DNA from: Terriglobus saanensis SP1PR4
Lineage (GTDB): Bacteria; Acidobacteriota; Terriglobia; Terriglobales; Acidobacteriaceae
NCBI RefSeq assembly: GCF_000179915.2
Contig: NC_014963.1
Coordinates: forward strand, 310,001-374,000
Direction: 5' to 3'
Length of the DNA stretch: 64,000 nucleotides
Shown: positions 10,925 to 19,693 of the stretch, piece after piece
How positions within the stretch are numbered: the first letter of the stretch is position 1
Layout of the letters: each line of letters opens with the position of its first letter
The notes under the pieces: model-generated
Seen by the model: the letters and a program-made list of their open reading frames with translations, nothing else
Database searches by the model: none
What the model was told of the DNA's origin: nothing
Translations under genes and position numbers: made by a program

Positions 10925-12250
10925 TTATTTCGCGCTGTAAACAACTCTGCCGGAAGCGATCGTCCAAAGGATCTGCCCCTGCATCGCGTGATCGTGGAAT
11001 GGCGTGTTCTTCGACATGGAAAGCGACCGCTCCGCGTCAAAAGCCCACACTTTTCCAGCATCGAAGACGCAGACGTCCGCGGATGCGCCCTTTTTCAACG
11101 TGCCTAAGCCCGTCAAACTAAAGACGCTGGCAGGTCCGTTCGTCAGAAGAGCCAGCACCTTTTCCAGTGGCATACCGTATTGGCTGTGCAGAAGGCGCAG
11201 CGCCAAGCCGAGCGCTGTCTCCAGCCCGGTGATGCCATTCGGTGCACGTTCGAACTCCACGTTCTTTTCATGATGCGCATGCGGAGCGTGATCGGTCGCA
11301 ATCGCATCCACCGTTCCATCCAGTAGAGCGGCGATGCAGGCCTGCCGCTCGCTCTCCGGACGCAGCGGAGGATTCATCTTCGCCGAGGTGAAGACCGCCT
11401 CGTCCGTCAGCGCAAAATGATGCGGAGCCACCTCGCAGGTTACGTGCAATCCACGCTTCTTTGCCGCGCGGATTGCCTCCAAAGCCTTCAGCGTCGAGAC
11501 ATGCTGCACATGCAGATGCGGCCGCAGCTTCTCCTTGCGTTCAATCTCTTCCAGCAGACGAATATCGCGCTCCACGATTTGAGACTCTGCTTCAATCGTC
11601 ATCCCGCGCAGACCCAGACGAAACGAAACATCGCCCGCGTGCATACTGCATCCGCCGGTGAGGCGCGTGTCTTCCGCATGTTGCGAAACGGGCAAGCCCA
11701 GCTTCGCTGCAGCCACCAGGCAGGCGCGCATGATCTTGTCTTCCAGAATCGGCTTGCCATCGTCCGAGACGGCAATGGCTCCAGCCTTCTTGAGCGCGGC
11801 ATAGTCGGTCAGCTTTTCGCCCATACTTCCTACCGTCGCTGCAGGCACAGGAAGCAGCCGCACCGAAGCGCCGCGTTCCGGATCCTGCATCCATCGCGAC
11901 CACTCCGGCGTGTCGTTCACAGGAGTCGTATTCGGCATTGCGCACACGGTCGTAAATCCACCCGCGGCAGCAGCCATCGTGCCCGTGCGGATCGTCTCCT
12001 TGTGCGTCTGTCCCGGTTCGCGCAGATGCACATGCAGATCGATGAAGCCCGGTGCCACAACGCAGCCATCTGCTTCCAGGAATTCGGCGCGCACCTTCTT
12101 CGCAGCCGCATCCAGCTTGCCCGGCGCGGCTACTTCGGCAATCACTCCGCCATCCAGCAACACATCCGACAACGCATCTGCACTGCGGGACGGATCCACC
12201 ACACGCCCACCGCGAATCAGAATTGCACTGCTTGTCTTTGAACTGCTCAT
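10925..12250 (-). CDS. pyrC: Dihydroorotase PyrC
   Basis: Dihydroorotase closes the ring of carbamoyl-aspartate in pyrimidine synthesis. The 441-residue product has the metal-binding HVHLREPGQ (about residues 73-81), PNTTPV, the metal-ligand segments LPVSQHAED and LHVQHVST, and the catalytic ATDHAPHAHHEK, so all expected zinc ligands appear present. It is the type I (PyrC/allantoinase-like) form. Its ATG overlaps the stop of pyrB by four bases (ATGA), so translation is probably coupled and PyrB and PyrC may form a complex, as in other bacteria with this arrangement. Confidence 0.96.
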   Translation of the reverse strand: MSSSKTSSAILIRGGRVVDPSRSADALSDVLLDGGVIAEVAAPGKLDAAAKKVRAEFLEADGCVVAPGFIDLHVHLREPGQTHKETIRTGTMAAAAGGFTTVCAMPNTTPVNDTPEWSRWMQDPERGASVRLLPVPAATVGSMGEKLTDYAALKKAGAIAVSDDGKPILEDKIMRACLVAAAKLGLPVSQHAEDTRLTGGCSMHAGDVSFRLGLRGMTIEAESQIVERDIRLLEEIERKEKLRPHLHVQHVSTLKALEAIRAAKKRGLHVTCEVAPHHFALTDEAVFTSAKMNPPLRPESERQACIAALLDGTVDAIATDHAPHAHHEKNVEFERAPNGITGLETALGLALRLLHSQYGMPLEKVLALLTNGPASVFSLTGLGTLKKGASADVCVFDAGKVWAFDAERSLSMSKNTPFHDHAMQGQILWTIASGRVVYSAK

Positions 12251-13233
12251 CGTTGCCCCGCCTTCAACGCTCTTACCAGCAACGCCATTCGCACGTAGAG
12301 CCCATGCGTCACCTGCTCTTCAATCGCGCTCTGTGCACCATCCGCTACGGCGGAGTCGATCTCCATCCCGCGCACCATTGGCCCCGGATGCATCACGAGT
12401 GCCTTCGGCGCAAACTTCTGCAAACGCTCTGCGTTCAACTGATACTTTGCGACATACTCAGCCACATTCAATTCCATCCCCGCCAGCCGCTCGCGCTGTA
12501 CCCGCAACATCATCGCGACTGTCGCGCGCTGCAGGGCCGCATCGAAGTCCCGCTCAATCTCCACGCCCTCGCCGAGCGTCAGTGCCTGCTCGGGCAGCAA
12601 CTCAGTCGGTCCACAGAGGACGACCTTTGCGCCGAGCCGTGGCAGAAGCATCGCATTGCTGCGCGCTACGCGCGAGTGCAGAATGTCTCCGGTAATCACC
12701 ACGGTCACGCCACGTAGCAGCTTCTCGTCGACGCGCTTCTTCTTCAGGCCCAGCCGCGCGATCATCGTGCGCAGGTCGAGCAGCGCCTGTGAAGGATGCT
12801 CATGCATCCCGTCCCCTGCATTCAAAACGGGCAGATCGGTAGACCGCGCCAGGACCCACGGTGCGCCCGAAAAATTCGAGCGCAGAATGATGCACTCCGC
12901 GCCCAGCGCCCGCAGCGTTACGCCGGTATCGTGCAGGCTCTCGCCCTTTTCAATCGAAGAACTCTTATCGCTCACCAGCGTCGTGATCGCGCCCAGGCTC
13001 TTCGCCGCCAGCTCGAACGAAGTCCGCGTGCGCGTGCTGCTCTCATAAAACAGGAGAGCCACCTTGCGACCTTCAAGCCGCTTCGTGCGTTTGGTATGCT
13101 TCTCGTCCTCGAGCACATCCGCCAACTTCAGAATCGAAACCACATCCTTGATCTCCAGCTCTTCCACAGAGAGCAAAGACCCCGCAGCCACCCGCTGCTC
13201 CATCTTCGTCGTACTCTTCATTCGCATTGCCAT
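12247..13233 (-). CDS. pyrB: Aspartate carbamoyltransferase catalytic subunit PyrB
   Basis: PyrB joins carbamoyl phosphate to aspartate, the committed step of pyrimidine synthesis. The 328-residue protein has the carbamoyl-phosphate loop STRTRTSFE (about residues 66-74), the SSSIEKGESL loop, HPSQALLDL and VMHPGPMVRG. Length is normal for the class that works without PyrI; no pyrI is nearby. It is the first gene of a pyrB-pyrC unit. The gap to the upstream repeat copy is about 60 bases, which leaves little room for a PyrR-type attenuator leader. Confidence 0.96.
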   Translation of the reverse strand: MAMRMKSTTKMEQRVAAGSLLSVEELEIKDVVSILKLADVLEDEKHTKRTKRLEGRKVALLFYESSTRTRTSFELAAKSLGAITTLVSDKSSSIEKGESLHDTGVTLRALGAECIILRSNFSGAPWVLARSTDLPVLNAGDGMHEHPSQALLDLRTMIARLGLKKKRVDEKLLRGVTVVITGDILHSRVARSNAMLLPRLGAKVVLCGPTELLPEQALTLGEGVEIERDFDAALQRATVAMMLRVQRERLAGMELNVAEYVAKYQLNAERLQKFAPKALVMHPGPMVRGMEIDSAVADGAQSAIEEQVTHGLYVRMALLVRALKAGQR

Positions 13234-13293
13234 TGGTCTCGCACGATGTTATCAGCGTGGGTCTTCGAATGACCGATTTGGATTTCTTACTTT

Positions 13294-13450
13294 GTCATCC
13301 CGTAGCGTAGCGGAGGGATCTGCTTTGGTTTTTCTGACAAATCAGGTTTGTGCGCTCCGCGCGACCCCACCCTGTCCCACCCCAGCGAACAAAAAGCCGT
13401 TCGCCGGGGGCCCCGGTTTCGCCAAAAGCCGCGAAAGAATGGGGCACAGG
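13294..13450. repeat. Dispersed palindromic repeat, copy 2, with nested 44-base insertion
   Basis: It starts GTCATCCCGTAGCG with AGGGATCTGC (A2), continues GTGCGCTCCGCGCGACCCCA and ends GCGAAAGAATGGGGCACAGG (A1). Between CCCCACCCT and TTCGCC of the hairpin lies an extra segment of about 44 bases (roughly 13373-13416). The segment contains its own small palindromes (CGAAC...GTTCG and CCGGGGGCCCCGG). It lies between divergent pyrB and the esterase gene. Confidence 0.82.
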
Positions 13451-13514
13451 GCGCAACGAATCAACCCTCTTGCCACAACCGAAACAATCCGCAATCATGG
13501 CCTCGGAGAAAAAC

Positions 13515-15035
13515 ATGCGTTCTTCGCGTTACCTGATTGCCCTGGTTCTCTCTTCCGCCGCCCTCACCTACGCAGAACCCCGCCTTCCTAGCGTCCTCTC
13601 CGACCACGCCGTTCTACAGCGCGACCGTCCCGTCCGCATCTGGGGATGGGCCACGCCGCAGGAGAAGATCACGGTCAAGTTCCACGATCAGACCCGCACC
13701 GCGAACGCCGACGCTCTCGGCGAATGGCAGGTTTTTCTTCTCCCCGAACACGCCGGTGGCCCCTTCACGCTCTCTGTCACGAGCGACCAATCCGGTACAC
13801 CCATCGAGCGCAAAGACATCCTCCTCGGCGACGTCTGGATCGCCTCCGGCCAGTCCAACATGGAGATGCCGCTCAAAGGCTTCGGCAGTGGCACTCCTAT
13901 CAAGGACAGCGAAAAGGAGATCGCCGCCGCCAATCATCCGCGCATCCGCCTTCTCCTGCAAAAAAAAGCGACTTCTACCGTTCCGCTGACAGACTCCGCC
14001 GATACGTGGACAGAGTGCACCCCGGACACCGCCGCCAACTTCTCCGCTGTCGCCTACTTTTTTGGTCGCGAGATCTCCGAGAAGGAAAACGTCCCCATCG
14101 GGCTCATCGACACCACCTGGGGAGGAACGCCCGCTCACGCCTGGATCTCGCTCGAAGGCATCGCAGCTGCTAACCTCACCTCGGTCGCGAATGACGCAGC
14201 CGTCATTGCTCGCGATCAGGGCATCGCCGACCGCCTCCGCGCCGACTATGCCCGCCAAGCCGACGCTGCTAAGGCCGCAGGCCAACCCGTTCCCGCGCAC
14301 CCGCCCATTCCCAACGACCACGCCGGTTCCTGGACGCCGGGAACCCTCTACAACGCCATGATTGCGCCTTACATCCGCTACACCATCAAGGGAGCCATCT
14401 GGTACCAGGGCGAAACCGACACCGCACCGGCGCGCGCGCCTTACTACTCCCGCGTCTTTTCCACGCTCATCAAGGACTGGCGCGCGCAGTGGGCGCAGGG
14501 TGATTTCCCGTTCTTCTACGTGCAGATCTCCAGCTACACTGCGGATAACGACGGCTGGGGACGCGTCCGCGACGCCCAGCGCCGTACCCTCGCTCTCGTT
14601 AACACCGGACAAGCGGTCACCCTGGACGTCGGTCTGGAGAAGAATATTCATCCACCGGACAAACAGACCGTCGGAGCACGTCTGGCAGCCAATGCCCTGG
14701 CCACGGTTTACGGGAAAAAGATGGAGTACAGCTCGCCCGAGTTCCTTCAAGCCACCACAGAACCCGGAGCCATGCGCGTCTGGTTTACCCACGGGGAAGG
14801 CCTCACGACGAAAGGCCAAGCCCTTGGCGGCTTTGAAGTTGCAGGCGACGACCACAAGTTCGTCTCAGTCACTGCCACTCTTGAGAAGGTCGCGGGAACA
14901 GAGACCATCGTCCTCACCGCGCCCAGCATCGCCATGCCGAAGTACGCCCGCTACGCCTGGACCGGATTCGTAACGAGCTTCGTCTACAACGCGGCAGGAT
15001 TCCCGCTAGGAACTTTCACCTCAGAGTCGATGTAG
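13515..15035 (+). CDS. Sialate O-acetylesterase-type SGNH esterase, secreted
   Basis: Start ATG 13515 has GGAG six bases upstream; ATG 13497 is a poorer alternative. The 506-residue product begins with a signal peptide (MRSSRYLIALVLSSAALTYA) and matches the sialate O-acetylesterase family: nucleophile block SGQSNMEMPLKG, oxyanion block IWYQGETDT, and a late block NIHPPDKQ carrying the catalytic histidine. An N-terminal beta-sandwich region (LPSVLSDHAVLQRD) is typical. Such enzymes remove acetyl groups from sugars or polysaccharides; the true substrate in a soil bacterium is probably plant or microbial acetylated glycan. Confidence 0.88.
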   Translation: MRSSRYLIALVLSSAALTYAEPRLPSVLSDHAVLQRDRPVRIWGWATPQEKITVKFHDQTRTANADALGEWQVFLLPEHAGGPFTLSVTSDQSGTPIERKDILLGDVWIASGQSNMEMPLKGFGSGTPIKDSEKEIAAANHPRIRLLLQKKATSTVPLTDSADTWTECTPDTAANFSAVAYFFGREISEKENVPIGLIDTTWGGTPAHAWISLEGIAAANLTSVANDAAVIARDQGIADRLRADYARQADAAKAAGQPVPAHPPIPNDHAGSWTPGTLYNAMIAPYIRYTIKGAIWYQGETDTAPARAPYYSRVFSTLIKDWRAQWAQGDFPFFYVQISSYTADNDGWGRVRDAQRRTLALVNTGQAVTLDVGLEKNIHPPDKQTVGARLAANALATVYGKKMEYSSPEFLQATTEPGAMRVWFTHGEGLTTKGQALGGFEVAGDDHKFVSVTATLEKVAGTETIVLTAPSIAMPKYARYAWTGFVTSFVYNAAGFPLGTFTSESM

Positions 15036-15067
15036 AACAACCAGACTTTAAAGACCCGCTACACACT

Positions 15068-15222
15068 GGGTGCCCCGTACATCGCGCTTTTGCGATGTGC
15101 GGGAGGGATGGTTGTCCCGTTTGGATTTGAGGAGGAGTGGAAGATCTAAAGCGGTTCGCGCCTTCGCGCGAATACCCACTCATCGCGATAAAGCTGCGAT
15201 GAATGGTGCACCCGGTTCTGGG
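15068..15222. repeat. Dispersed palindromic repeat, module B
   Basis: The first part is GGGTGCCCCGTACATCGCG followed by TTTTGCGATGTGCGGGAGGG. After a variable centre comes AAAGCGGTTCGCGCC and GCGCGAATACCCA, ending in GGTGCACCCGGTTCTGGGT. The same blocks occur in reverse complement at 22687-22815, and a short form at 60104-60140. It lies between convergent genes: the esterase and pyrR. Confidence 0.78.
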
Positions 15223-15232
15223 TCTTATAAAG

Positions 15233-15802
15233 CTACTCCGGCAACTCCATCAATAACACCTGTTCTTCACCATCGATCTCGCGCAACTTCACCTCGATCA
15301 CTTCACGCGAACTTGTCGGCACATGCCGCCCCACAAACTGCGCCTCGATTGGCAGTTCGCGATGTCCGCGATCAATCAGCACCAGCAGCTGCACGCTGCG
15401 CGGCCGCCCATGGTCAAACAGAGCATCCAGGGCCGCGCGAATTGTCCGTCCCGTGTAAAGAACGTCATCCATCAGGATCACGTCGCGTCCCTCGATATCG
15501 AAGCCAATCGCGCCATTCGTCACCACGGGACGCTTGTCCTTGGTGCTCAGATCGTCCCGGTAAAAGCTGATATCCAGAACGCCTGTCTCCACGGGGGTCT
15601 TCTCAATGGTCGAAATCATCTTGGCGATACGCTCGGCCAGAGGAAAGCCGCGCCGCTTGATCCCGATCAGGCCGAGGTTCTGTGAGCCTTCGTTCTTCTC
15701 CACAATCTGATGCGCCAAACGCACCAGGGTGCGATCGATCTCAGAGGCCGACATCAAGCGGCCCTTCTCACGTAACTGCTTGTTTGCTTCGACGTTGCTC
15801 AT
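15233..15802 (-). CDS. pyrR: Bifunctional PyrR: pyrimidine regulator / uracil phosphoribosyltransferase
   Basis: PyrR senses UMP and PRPP and, in many bacteria, attenuates pyr operons; it also has uracil phosphoribosyltransferase activity. The 189-residue protein contains the PRPP-binding loop VILMDDVLYTGRTIRAALD, plus LGLIGIKRRGFPLAERIA and LLVLIDRGHRELPI. Start ATG 15802 has AGGA about five bases upstream and fits the family length; the frame stays open upstream but without similarity. It is 2 kb from pyrB-pyrC, in the same orientation but interrupted by the divergent esterase gene. Its regulatory target here is not visible. Confidence 0.93.
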   Translation of the reverse strand: MSNVEANKQLREKGRLMSASEIDRTLVRLAHQIVEKNEGSQNLGLIGIKRRGFPLAERIAKMISTIEKTPVETGVLDISFYRDDLSTKDKRPVVTNGAIGFDIEGRDVILMDDVLYTGRTIRAALDALFDHGRPRSVQLLVLIDRGHRELPIEAQFVGRHVPTSSREVIEVKLREIDGEEQVLLMELPE

Positions 15803-15939
15803 CTGTCCTGCCTTGGCAAAAATAGAAAATCCGCTCCACATGACGCAGTGCGCTGATGATACGGACACAATCGCCCGTCTGCAACGCCGACCGCTAGGGC
15901 ATGTGTCTTGACGAAGCCCATCGCATCCAAGCGATGGAT

Positions 15940-16626
15940 CTACTTTGGCTTCCGCGTCAGCGCAGATCCGGCCAGGGCTCCTGCGGCGGCGGAAAACCCG
16001 ACCGTCAGCAGGGACATCATGCCCGTTTCGAGGATCAGGAACCACGCGCGGAACTCTGGCTGCTTCCAAAGAGCTTCCATCGGCGGGGTCACGGTTCCTT
16101 GTGCACGCGCGTGGTCGATCGCCTGCTCCAGCACGGCGGTCAACTCGCTGTCCGCCGCGAGGGAATGAAACTTGTAGCGCAGCAAAAAACCAGAAGCGGC
16201 AATCGCAAAGACCACCGCCGCGGAAACCAGAATGCCCGTCATGGCACCGACACGCGCTCCCAGACCAGCGCGCATGGCCGTCCCGGAGCGTCCACGCCGG
16301 TAAATCGTTACGGCTACGGCGGGTGCCGCCAGCACCCAGAGGGTCTCCGCGCCATTGAGGACGGGGAATTTGGTCGTCGCGGCCTGAAGTCCTCCCGCCA
16401 CTACGGCCACGGCCACGGCACACCGTAGGGCAAAGGACCAATCCACCCCTAAATCCTTGCCTGAAGCCTTTGCCTCGGCGACTACGGATTCTTCGTTCGC
16501 AGGCCCACTCTGGGCCGCGCCTTCGGCCACGCGCAACTGTGCCATGCCGCACACTGCACAAAAAGCTGCGGGACTGCCGTCAACCTCTGGCAGCCCCGCT
16601 CCACATCTCTGACATCTCTCATTCAT
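15940..16626 (-). CDS. Zinc-ribbon membrane protein of unknown function
   Basis: The 228-residue protein starts with a four-cysteine zinc-ribbon (CQRCGAGLPEV then FCAVCGMAQ), an acidic/Ala-rich linker, and then about four hydrophobic segments (around CAVAVAVVAGGLQAA, LWVLAAPAVAVTIY, GAMTGILVSAAVVFAIAA and MMSLLTVGFSAAAGALAGSA). I cannot name a family with confidence; zinc-ribbon plus membrane-helix proteins of this type are common in Acidobacteriota. It is upstream of pyrR on the same strand with a 137-base gap. Confidence 0.65.
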   Translation of the reverse strand: MNERCQRCGAGLPEVDGSPAAFCAVCGMAQLRVAEGAAQSGPANEESVVAEAKASGKDLGVDWSFALRCAVAVAVVAGGLQAATTKFPVLNGAETLWVLAAPAVAVTIYRRGRSGTAMRAGLGARVGAMTGILVSAAVVFAIAASGFLLRYKFHSLAADSELTAVLEQAIDHARAQGTVTPPMEALWKQPEFRAWFLILETGMMSLLTVGFSAAAGALAGSALTRKPK

Positions 16627-16716
16627 TCACTTTTGAAACTACGCCACACCGCAACCGACCGCAAACTTTGAGAGGTGAGCCCCGTCTGCGCGCTCTTCCC
16701 ATGAGATTCTTAAGAG

Positions 16717-18087
16717 ATGGCGTCTCATGATTCGCGAACGTCGCGTTCTTTACGCCTCCTGTCACTAGGCCGTCTCCTGGCCGTGTCAGTTGCGCTCCTC
16801 TCTCCGGCGCTGTCGGCGAAGGGCCAGATCTCCTTCACCTCGGCCATCGATCTCTCGCTGCGGAACAGTCCTCGCGTCAAAGTTGCCGAAGACGATGTCC
16901 GGAAGGCGCAGGCCGTGTTGTTGGAGACGAAGTCCGTCTTTATTCCCAGCATTGTTGCGGGCGGCGGAGCTGGCGCTTCGTCGGGCATTACGCTGAACGT
17001 TCCCACGATCTTTACGATCAACGCCCAATCGCTCGTCTTCAATTCTTCGCAAAGGGACTACATCCGCGCTGCGCGTTCGGGCCTGGAAGCCGCGACCTTG
17101 GCCCTGACCAACGTGCGGGAGCAGATTGCAGAAGACGCCGCCGTCAGCTACCTGTCTCTCGATCGGACCCAGAAGCGCGAAGGAGCGATGGCGGACGAAT
17201 ACAGGTTCGCCGTCCGTCTGGTCGCGATCGTGCAGGAGCGTTTCGACGCAGGCCTGGACACGGACCGCGAACTGAAGAAGGCCCGCCGCACCCTCGTGCA
17301 GATCAGGCTGCTCCAGCTTCAGTTGGAAGACGAAAAGGCTTCCCTGCGCGACCACCTGGCAAGACTCACAGGTCTGCCCGGCAGCAATCTGGAAACGGTG
17401 CCGGAGAGCGTGCCTTCGAGCGCGGCCTTTCGGGCTCCGGAAAAAGCGAGCGCCGATGCTTACCGAGATACGCCCGAGGTCCTGTCCGCGCAGGCGAACG
17501 CGCGTGCCAAGTGGCAGACGGCCTTCGGCGATTCACGTTACACGTGGAGGCCGCAGATCACGTTTGACGCGCAGTATGGACGCATCAGCCCTATCAATAA
17601 CGTTTCCACGTATTACAACCTGAACGGCAATTACAACACCCTGGCCGCCGGGATTCAGATCCAGCTTCCCTTTCTGGATAGAACCAGAAGGGCCAAAGGG
17701 CGCGAAGCGATGGCCGACGCCCAGCACGCCGCACATGAACTGGATTTTCTCCGCGATCAGCAAGGGGAGTCCCGGCTCAAAGTGAGCCACAATGTTGCGG
17801 AGTTGGAAGCCAAGGTCGAGCTCGCCGAGCTGGACGCGGGCATCGCACAGGACGACCTCAACGCCATGTCGGTTCAGGTCAAGGCAGACGGTGGAAACTC
17901 GGCGCCGCCAATGACCCCGAAGGACGAGCAGAACGTCCACATCCAGGAACGGCAACGCTTCATCGACTCGCTCGATGCCAAACTCCAGCTACAGGAGGCG
18001 GAGATCTCTCTGCTTCGTCAGACTACTGGGCTGAACGAGTGGCTTCGGTCGCTTGTGGTTACCACTGTGGCGCCAGTCCCGCGTTAA
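16717..18087 (+). CDS. TolC-family outer membrane efflux-like protein
   Basis: The 456-residue protein has a signal peptide (residues about 20-37, ending ALSAKGQ) and two repeats of long helical segments typical of TolC: FTSAIDLSLRNSPRVKVAEDDVRKAQ and AQANARAKWQTAFGDSRYTWRPQITFDAQYG. A coiled-coil-rich region sits near residues 170-225 and another near 320-440. TolC proteins form trimeric channels for efflux or secretion. No membrane fusion protein or inner-membrane pump is adjacent, so it is an orphan. A leading MASHDSR may not be the true start. Confidence 0.78.
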   Translation: MASHDSRTSRSLRLLSLGRLLAVSVALLSPALSAKGQISFTSAIDLSLRNSPRVKVAEDDVRKAQAVLLETKSVFIPSIVAGGGAGASSGITLNVPTIFTINAQSLVFNSSQRDYIRAARSGLEAATLALTNVREQIAEDAAVSYLSLDRTQKREGAMADEYRFAVRLVAIVQERFDAGLDTDRELKKARRTLVQIRLLQLQLEDEKASLRDHLARLTGLPGSNLETVPESVPSSAAFRAPEKASADAYRDTPEVLSAQANARAKWQTAFGDSRYTWRPQITFDAQYGRISPINNVSTYYNLNGNYNTLAAGIQIQLPFLDRTRRAKGREAMADAQHAAHELDFLRDQQGESRLKVSHNVAELEAKVELAELDAGIAQDDLNAMSVQVKADGGNSAPPMTPKDEQNVHIQERQRFIDSLDAKLQLQEAEISLLRQTTGLNEWLRSLVVTTVAPVPR

Positions 18088-18115
18088 GCGAGACCGGTGC
18101 CGGTTAAGCTTTCAG

Positions 18116-18742
18116 TTAGTCGTTGTCCGACTTCATCTCTCCCGGAAGATCCAGAGAGACCAGCGTGATCTCCGTATGGCCGTTCTTCTCCTCGACGGCA
18201 GCGATGTGCTGCCGTCGCTTGGACCCGGCCTTCAGCGATAGGCCGTCCGAGTGGCTTGAGCCATGGATCGGCTTGTGCTTGTCTCTATCTTTGTCCTTAT
18301 CCTTGTCGTCGCAGGTCAGCCCCTGGCCTGTTTCAGTCGGGGTACCGATCGGCCTGTCGTTCTGGCACTCGATCACTGTTCCGTACTGCGCCAGGTCGTT
18401 GCGATAAAAAGACAGCACCCTGTCCGGCGCATCGGTCGTGGAGAATTTGGCCGTCTGGACCTTCAGATGGAAGTTCCCGAAGTGCATGTCGACGTTTGCC
18501 CGGTCGTCGTCCTTGTCTTTGTCCTCTAAGGCAGTGGACCCCGGGTACTCCGTGATGCCCAGGCCTCTGGTGGAGGCGGCTTTGTTGGTCTTGATGCTCA
18601 TGCCGCCCAGAGGCGTGGCGAAGTCTACATCCTTGCCGTCTTTTCCCTTGTTGGCTTCGATGCGGCAACCGCTTACCGTCAGACAGACCAATGCGACAGA
18701 CAACATGGTGACTGCTCTCAATGCATCCTTCATCTTCATCAC
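18116..18742 (-). CDS. Predicted lipoprotein with Lys/Asp-rich segments
   Basis: The 208-residue product has a signal peptide and lipobox (LTVSGC, Cys about 26). Its middle region (MHFGNFHLKVQTAKFSTTDA then VLSFYRNDLAQYG) resembles proteins that occur as acidobacterial secreted or lipoprotein orphans. Two tracts of alternating Lys and Asp are striking (EDKDKDDDR and DDKDKDKDRDKHK). The function is unknown. Alternative ATG starts lie at codons 2 and 4. It converges with the TolC-like gene 28 bases away. Confidence 0.65.
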   Translation of the reverse strand: MMKMKDALRAVTMLSVALVCLTVSGCRIEANKGKDGKDVDFATPLGGMSIKTNKAASTRGLGITEYPGSTALEDKDKDDDRANVDMHFGNFHLKVQTAKFSTTDAPDRVLSFYRNDLAQYGTVIECQNDRPIGTPTETGQGLTCDDKDKDKDRDKHKPIHGSSHSDGLSLKAGSKRRQHIAAVEEKNGHTEITLVSLDLPGEMKSDND

Positions 18743-18806
18743 CTCAAAAAGTCTTGCTCAACACCATACGTGGGTTTCTTCCGTGCAGTTCAATTGAAGT
18801 TTTTTC

Positions 18807-18836
18807 TTGACACGTGTGTGTTCAGAACTCCATATT
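18807..18836 (+). promoter_or_regulatory. Sigma-70 type promoter of the candidate small RNA
   Basis: A perfect TTGACA at 18807-18812 is followed 18 bases later by CATATT at 18831-18836. This would start transcription near 18843. No gene begins before the terminator at 18969-18997. Confidence 0.5.
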
Positions 18837-18842
18837 TTGTAT

Positions 18843-18997
18843 GAACGGGAAGGTAAGCACTACCTGTTGGGTTGGCGATGTGGATTCCGGGCTCCCTTGG
18901 GAGAGAGCCCAACGGAGGCGGCCAATCCTGCAGAAGCTCCTTTCCCGCTTTTACCTGTCCATTGAGCGAGGCCCCGCTGATCGCGGGGCCTTTTTTT
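18843..18997 (+). ncRNA. Candidate structured small RNA, about 155 nt
   Basis: The transcript predicted from the promoter at 18807 ends at the terminator at 18997. Its interior folds as a rod: CTG (18864) with CAG (18931), GGGTTGG (18869-18875) with CCAATCC (18922-18928), an asymmetric bubble of 13 and 11 bases, then GGGCTC (18889-18894) with GAGCCC (18905-18910). The rod with a central bubble recalls 6S RNA, but I cannot recognise conserved 6S or SRP RNA bases, so the class is open. A reading frame also crosses it but looks like noise. Confidence 0.45.
18969..18997 (+). terminator. Strong Rho-independent terminator of the candidate small RNA
   Basis: Nine-base arms AGGCCCCGC and GCGGGGCCT flank the loop TGATC and run into seven T residues (18991-18997). 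It lies before the MerR gene, so it ends a transcript that starts upstream. Confidence 0.9.
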
Positions 18998-19114
18998 CGG
19001 AGAGAGCTTGAGAAGAAACTAGATGGAGATGGAAATCGGGAAAATTACATCCAACCCATTCTTCGCAGGCTTATACTCGCAAGAATCGGGCCTTCTTTGG
19101 CCCCCTCCTTTCGC

Positions 19115-19606
19115 ATGACGCCCTCCTCTCCAATCCGGCAGATCGGCAAGTCGGAGATTCCTGACAAGCTGTACTTCCGTATCGGTGAGGTAGCTCGCCT
19201 CTGCGAGGTGCCTCCTTACGTTCTGCGTTTCTGGGAGAGCGAGTTTCCTCAGCTCAAACCCAATAAAGGCGGAACGGGGCAGCGTCTCTATCGACGCAAA
19301 GACGCGGAGATGGCGATGCGCATCAAGCGTCTCCTCTACGACGAGGGGTACACGATCCCTGGGGCGCGCCAGGTCTTCAAGTCCGAGGTCAAGCAGAAGG
19401 AGCCTGAACTCTTTCGCATGGAACCGAGCCAGGCTGTCCCGAAGACCGATCTCTCCAGCCTGCGCAAGAGCCTGCAGGAGATCGCCGATCTCCTCTCCCG
19501 TCCTTCACCCGGGACGGTAGGGCAATCGCGTCGTGCGCGAATTATTCCCTCTACACGACAAACCAAGGTAATGGATCGCAAACCAGAACTCCCGCCACTT
19601 TTCTAA
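19115..19606 (+). CDS. MerR-family transcriptional regulator
   Basis: The 163-residue protein has a clear MerR DNA-binding domain near its N-terminus: [15 protein letters not shown], then [44 protein letters not shown]. This winged helix type lacks visible effector cysteines and has a short C-terminal coil. A longer in-frame start upstream would run through the small-RNA region and has no family support, so I chose ATG 19115; no strong ribosome site is visible. The target genes are unknown. Confidence 0.87.
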   Translation: MTPSSPIRQIGKSEIPDKLYFRIGEVARLCEVPPYVLRFWESEFPQLKPNKGGTGQRLYRRKDAEMAMRIKRLLYDEGYTIPGARQVFKSEVKQKEPELFRMEPSQAVPKTDLSSLRKSLQEIADLLSRPSPGTVGQSRRARIIPSTRQTKVMDRKPELPPLF

Positions 19607-19693
19607 CAAATTCCTTGCTGCCCGCAAACTCCAACGGTAGTCTGGAATCTGCTGTACTGGAGCGTTTTTTGCGAGCCTTGGAGAATAGCGCAC

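Noticed and set aside
15803-16561. A longer frame that extends PyrR to 442 residues
   Set aside because: The added N-terminus is low-quality (Arg/Gly-rich), overlaps the zinc-ribbon membrane gene in another frame and has no PyrR similarity; the ATG at 15802 has a good ribosome site.
18843-18997. Bacterial SRP RNA
   Set aside because: The conserved SRP RNA loop (GGAAGCAGCC-like) is not present, so I did not call it SRP RNA.
18872-19114. A longer start for the MerR regulator
   Set aside because: It would read through the terminator at 18969-18997 and the rod-like RNA, and the extra residues show no similarity to MerR proteins.
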